The notes beneath the pieces are model-generated. The model ran no database searches. It had not been told where the DNA came from and saw only the letters and a list, made by a program, of their open reading frames with translations. Below, piece by piece: positions 57,953 through 60,732 of a stretch of DNA of 60,732 nucleotides. Position numbers and translations under genes: made by a program. Every line of letters begins with the position of its first letter. Position 1 is the first letter of the stretch. This DNA comes from JAETTH01 sp964455975 (GTDB lineage Bacteria; Bacillota; Clostridia; TANB77; CAG-508), in NCBI GenBank assembly GCA_964455975.1, contig CAYVYP010000002.1, forward strand, positions 1 to 60,732, read 5' to 3'.

Positions 57953-58297
57953 TTATACAATTTTAGGTCCTAATTTTTTACCTGCAAGCATATGAAAATG
58001 TAAATGCATTACTTCTTGACCTGCATCTTTCCCACAATTTACAATTACTCTGTATCCTTCATTTTCTATTTTTAATTGTTTTGCTACTTCATTTATTTTA
58101 GAATATATTTTTCCAATTAAAGCTTCATCTTCTTTTTCTATTTGTAATAATGATGTTATATGCTTTTTTGGAATAAATAATATATGTATTGGTGCTGCTG
58201 GGTCTATGTCATAAAATGCTAGTATTTCATCATCTTCATAAACTTTTTTTGATGGAATTTCTCCTTTTATTATTTTACAAAATATACATTCTTCCAT
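57953..58297 (-). CDS. HIT-family nucleotide hydrolase
   Basis: 114 aa. The start CIFCKIIKGEIPSKKVYEDD and the triad motif HLHFHML are those of HinT-type purine nucleoside phosphoramidases. It hydrolyses AMP-lysine-type adducts. Monocistronic, 131 bases downstream of alaS in the same direction. Confidence 0.95.
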   Translation of the reverse strand: MEECIFCKIIKGEIPSKKVYEDDEILAFYDIDPAAPIHILFIPKKHITSLLQIEKEDEALIGKIYSKINEVAKQLKIENEGYRVIVNCGKDAGQEVMHLHFHMLAGKKLGPKIV

Positions 58298-58428
58298 TTT
58301 TATCTCCTATAAATTTATTATTTTTCGTCTGATCTCGTTAAACGTCTATTTTCCGTCCAATCTCCTTGCGTTGGACTATTTCATTTAATTATTATACTAT
58401 TAGCCTATTTTAAAGTTTTTTAATTAAA

Positions 58429-60186
58429 TTATTTTATAAGAACTGCTTTAATTCTTCTAACTCCTGCTGAGCTTGCTTCTTCTTTTTTTATTTTAAATGT
58501 TCCTAATTCACTTGTATTTTTTACATGTGGTCCTCCGCATAATTCTTTTGAAACTTCTCCTATTGTATATACTGTTACTATGTCTGGATATTTTTCTATA
58601 AACATACATTCTGCTCCGCTTTTTACTGCTTCTTCCTTTTTCATTTCTTGTATTGTTACAGGAATTGCTTGCTTTATCCAATTATTAACTAATTCTTCTA
58701 CTTTTTGTTTTTCTTCATCAGTTAATTTATGGTCACAACTAAAGTCAAAACGCATTCTTTCAGATGTTATGTTTGATCCTTGTTGATGAACATTTTGGTT
58801 TACTACTATTTTTAATGCTGCATTTAAAAGATGTGTTGCTGTGTGATAAGCTGTTGTAATTTCATTTTGTTCTCCTAATCCACCTTTAAATTTTTGTTCA
58901 CTTCCTAGTCTTGATTTTTCCTGATGTTCTTTAAATAATGTATCAAATTCTTTACTGTCTACTGTGAATCCTTGTTCTTTAGCCAAATCTACTGTTATTT
59001 CTGGTGGGAATCCGTATGTTTCATATAATTTAAACATAGTTTGTCCATCTACTATATTCTTATTTTCATTTTTTAATCTAATAATTGCTTTTTCGAATTC
59101 TCTTTCTCCAGTTACTAAAGTCTTCATAAATTTGTTTTTTTCTTCAACTATTACATTAATTATTTTTTCTTTATTTTCTTCTAATTCTGGATACATATCT
59201 TTTAATATTTCTATGTCTAAATTAATTAAACTTGTAAGCTGCTCTAAATCTATTTGTAATTTATTTAGATGTCTTGTCATTCTACGAATTAATCTTCTTA
59301 AAACATATCCTCTATCTGTATTACTTGGAACTCCTCCGTCTGAAATTATCATCATACTAGAACGTAAATGTTCTGCAACAATTCTTCTACTTTGAATATT
59401 ATCCTGTTTTGCTAAAGTGCTCAATTTTTCCATTATTGGTGCAAATATTTCTATTTCATATGGTGTTTGCTTACCTTGTAATAACATAGTCATTCTTTCT
59501 AATCCAAGCCCTGTATCTACATTTTGTTGTGCTAATTTTGTATATATTCCATCTTTATGTTTATAAAATTCCATAAATACATTATTCCATATTTCAACAT
59601 ATTTACCGCAATCACATGATGGGTCACAATGTGGTCCACATGGCTCTTTTCCAGTATCTAAAAACATTTCAGTATCTGGTCCACAAGGTCCTTCTTCTCC
59701 TGCTATCCACCAATTGTTATCTTTTCCATAAAAGTATATATTACTTTTTAAAATTCCTGCTTTTTTCCATGCTTCAAAAGCAACATTATCCCTTGCACAG
59801 TCTTCATCTCCTGCAAAACATGTTACTGATAATTTTTCTACTGGTATTTGTAGTTCTTTTGTTAAAAACTCAAAGCTCATTGCTATTGCTTCTTCTTTAA
59901 AATAATCTCCCAAAGACCAATTTCCAAGCATTTCAAAAAATGTTAAATGTCTATTATCCCCAACTTCATCTATATCGTTTGTTCTTACACACTTTTGATA
60001 ATCTGTTAAGCGTGTTCCTTCTGGATGTTTTTCTCCTAATAAATATGGCACTAATGGTTGCATTCCAGCTGTTGTAAATAAAACAGATGGGTCATTTTCT
60101 GGTATAACTGGTGCTGAAGGAATAACCTTATGTCCATGTTCTTTAAAAAAGTTTAAATATTTATTTCTTATTTCTATTGCTTTCAT
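58429..60186 (-). CDS. alaS: Alanyl-tRNA synthetase, short form
   Basis: 585 aa, well below the usual 870. The class II catalytic core (FTTAGMQPLVPYLLGEKHP, FFEMLGNWSLGDYF, DTGLGLERM, SDGGVPSNTDRGYVLRRL) and the editing domain (HTATHLLNAAL, ELCGGPHVKNTSELG with the Cys-x3-His) are complete. The coiled-coil and C-Ala domain that normally follow are absent. The end (SAGVRRIKAVLIK) is a natural end of the editing domain, so this is a family variant rather than a truncation. It may be the only AlaRS or a second copy. Confidence 0.9.
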   Translation of the reverse strand: MKAIEIRNKYLNFFKEHGHKVIPSAPVIPENDPSVLFTTAGMQPLVPYLLGEKHPEGTRLTDYQKCVRTNDIDEVGDNRHLTFFEMLGNWSLGDYFKEEAIAMSFEFLTKELQIPVEKLSVTCFAGDEDCARDNVAFEAWKKAGILKSNIYFYGKDNNWWIAGEEGPCGPDTEMFLDTGKEPCGPHCDPSCDCGKYVEIWNNVFMEFYKHKDGIYTKLAQQNVDTGLGLERMTMLLQGKQTPYEIEIFAPIMEKLSTLAKQDNIQSRRIVAEHLRSSMMIISDGGVPSNTDRGYVLRRLIRRMTRHLNKLQIDLEQLTSLINLDIEILKDMYPELEENKEKIINVIVEEKNKFMKTLVTGEREFEKAIIRLKNENKNIVDGQTMFKLYETYGFPPEITVDLAKEQGFTVDSKEFDTLFKEHQEKSRLGSEQKFKGGLGEQNEITTAYHTATHLLNAALKIVVNQNVHQQGSNITSERMRFDFSCDHKLTDEEKQKVEELVNNWIKQAIPVTIQEMKKEEAVKSGAECMFIEKYPDIVTVYTIGEVSKELCGGPHVKNTSELGTFKIKKEEASSAGVRRIKAVLIK

Positions 60187-60263
60187 TCATTTTCTCCTTT
60201 TATCTTCTTTTTAATAAATAAAATTATATTACAAAAGCTATTAAATTGCAATAACACAATAGC

Positions 60264-60295
60264 AAAAAGTCTAGCTAATAACTAGACTTTTTATT
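60264..60295 (-). terminator. Terminator of the SUMF1-type gene
   Basis: Hairpin AAAAAGTCTAG / CTAGACTTTTT with a 7-base loop, downstream of the partial gene on the minus strand. Confidence 0.8.
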
Positions 60296-60358
60296 AATAT
60301 TTTTAGATTAAATTTCATCTCTATCAAATTGGCGTATGCAATACGCCCACATATGGTT

Positions 60359-60732
60359 CTACTTTATATAAAGTGCGACACGGAACGTAGTAATAGTACT
60401 AATTCCTCCTGTACAATAACTACGATAGCTCGCTGGATAATCTTCGTCGCTGTTTTCGTAACTACCACCACGTCTCACGCAAGCATTATTTAAACTATTA
60501 CTATTTACTTCATTTATATATTCCCAAACATTCCCTGCTATATCATATATATGATTTGCCTGCCAACTTTCTTCTTTTCCTGCTGTTGCTACATTTCCTG
60601 TTGTATTTGAATTATTATTATAATTTCCCCATAAGCTACTTCCTCTTACATTTTTCTTTTCTCCGTAATTTGTTATAAACTTCATTGTTACATCCCAGCC
60701 TGCTCCTGTTATTAATCCACTTACTACACTAT
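60359..60732 (-). CDS. Formylglycine-generating-enzyme/SUMF1-like domain protein, 3' part
   Basis: The frame enters from the right edge without a start (reading SGLITGAGWDVTMKF) and ends after about 120 residues. SUMF1-type signatures are HIYDIAGNVWEYINE, CVRRGGSYENS and FRVALYIK. In gut Clostridia such domains often sit behind a pilin-like N-terminus similar to that at 36067-34922; that part would be outside the window. Whether it is catalytic cannot be judged. Confidence 0.8.
   Translation of the reverse strand, partial: SVVSGLITGAGWDVTMKFITNYGEKKNVRGSSLWGNYNNNSNTTGNVATAGKEESWQANHIYDIAGNVWEYINEVNSNSLNNACVRRGGSYENSDEDYPASYRSYCTGGISTITTFRVALYIK

Noticed and set aside
58319..58376. GC-richer stretch with GTCCAA/TTGGAC hairpin between alaS and the HIT gene
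   Set aside because: Too short and without T run to call a terminator or element with confidence.

Overview
The window is very AT-rich (well under a third GC by eye) and has the gene content of an endospore-forming, low-GC Firmicute, most likely an uncultured Clostridia-type gut bacterium. It carries SpoIVA, a GerA-type germinant receptor, SepF/DivIVA, DisA, MutS2, a split transketolase, and ribosome binding sites close to AGGAGG. The species cannot be named from the sequence.

The central observation is a translation system. In 12 genes of otherwise conserved families the reading frame breaks 16 times, always in the same way: one extra C sits directly before a GGN glycine codon, so the old frame meets CGG and the family sequence resumes one base later. 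The genes are spoIVA, gerAA (twice), abiEii, an M23 peptidase, the transketolase N subunit, sua5 (twice), a P-loop kinase, mutS2, radA (twice), ftsK/spoIIIE (twice), an HlyD-like adaptor and a YafQ-type toxin. When CGGN is read as one glycine, every gene gives a full-length family protein: SpoIVA 492 aa, MutS2 790 aa, RadA 452 aa, FtsK 792 aa. In the remaining native genes I found no in-frame CGG, although CGG occurs about 55 times out of frame. The same window holds an odd tRNA-Gly (31195..31268, minus) whose anticodon loop is CUUCCGA instead of the CUUCCAA of the two normal tRNA-Gly(UCC) genes beside it. Its UCCG (positions 34-37) is the exact complement of CGGA. I infer a natural quadruplet-decoding (+1 frameshifting) system, CGGN = Gly, with its tRNA. 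Two compositionally foreign genes (a MYG1-like gene and purB) use CGG as ordinary arginine and are the main conflict or test case.

Layout: 0-9.2 kb, DUF4363/DUF421, a holin-like protein, a nucleotide-sugar pyrophosphorylase, spoIVA, and the gerAA-AB-AC operon with a small membrane protein. 9.2-10.8 kb, an AbiE toxin-antitoxin pair with a palindromic operator. 11-20.3 kb, housekeeping and envelope genes: ctpA, two murein-hydrolase activators, ftsEX, split transketolase, a pentapeptide protein, sua5. 20.3-31.1 kb, an accessory zone: MYG1-like gene, HAD-MFS pair, HD, histidine phosphatase, P-loop kinase, GT2, a DGAHR protein, a large serine recombinase. 31.2-31.5 kb, three tRNA-Gly-type genes. 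31.7-60.7 kb, mostly minus-strand core genes: mutS2, PPIase, pilin-like LamG protein, disA, radA with a REP-type transposase and its 48-bp repeats, GH15, beta-CASP nuclease, ftsK, rsmD, then foreign purB, divIVA-sepF-hlyD-miaA-mutL, Cys-rich small proteins, DinJ/YafQ, tRNA-Gln and tRNA-His, sortase, HIT, a short AlaRS, and a partial SUMF1-type protein at the right edge.
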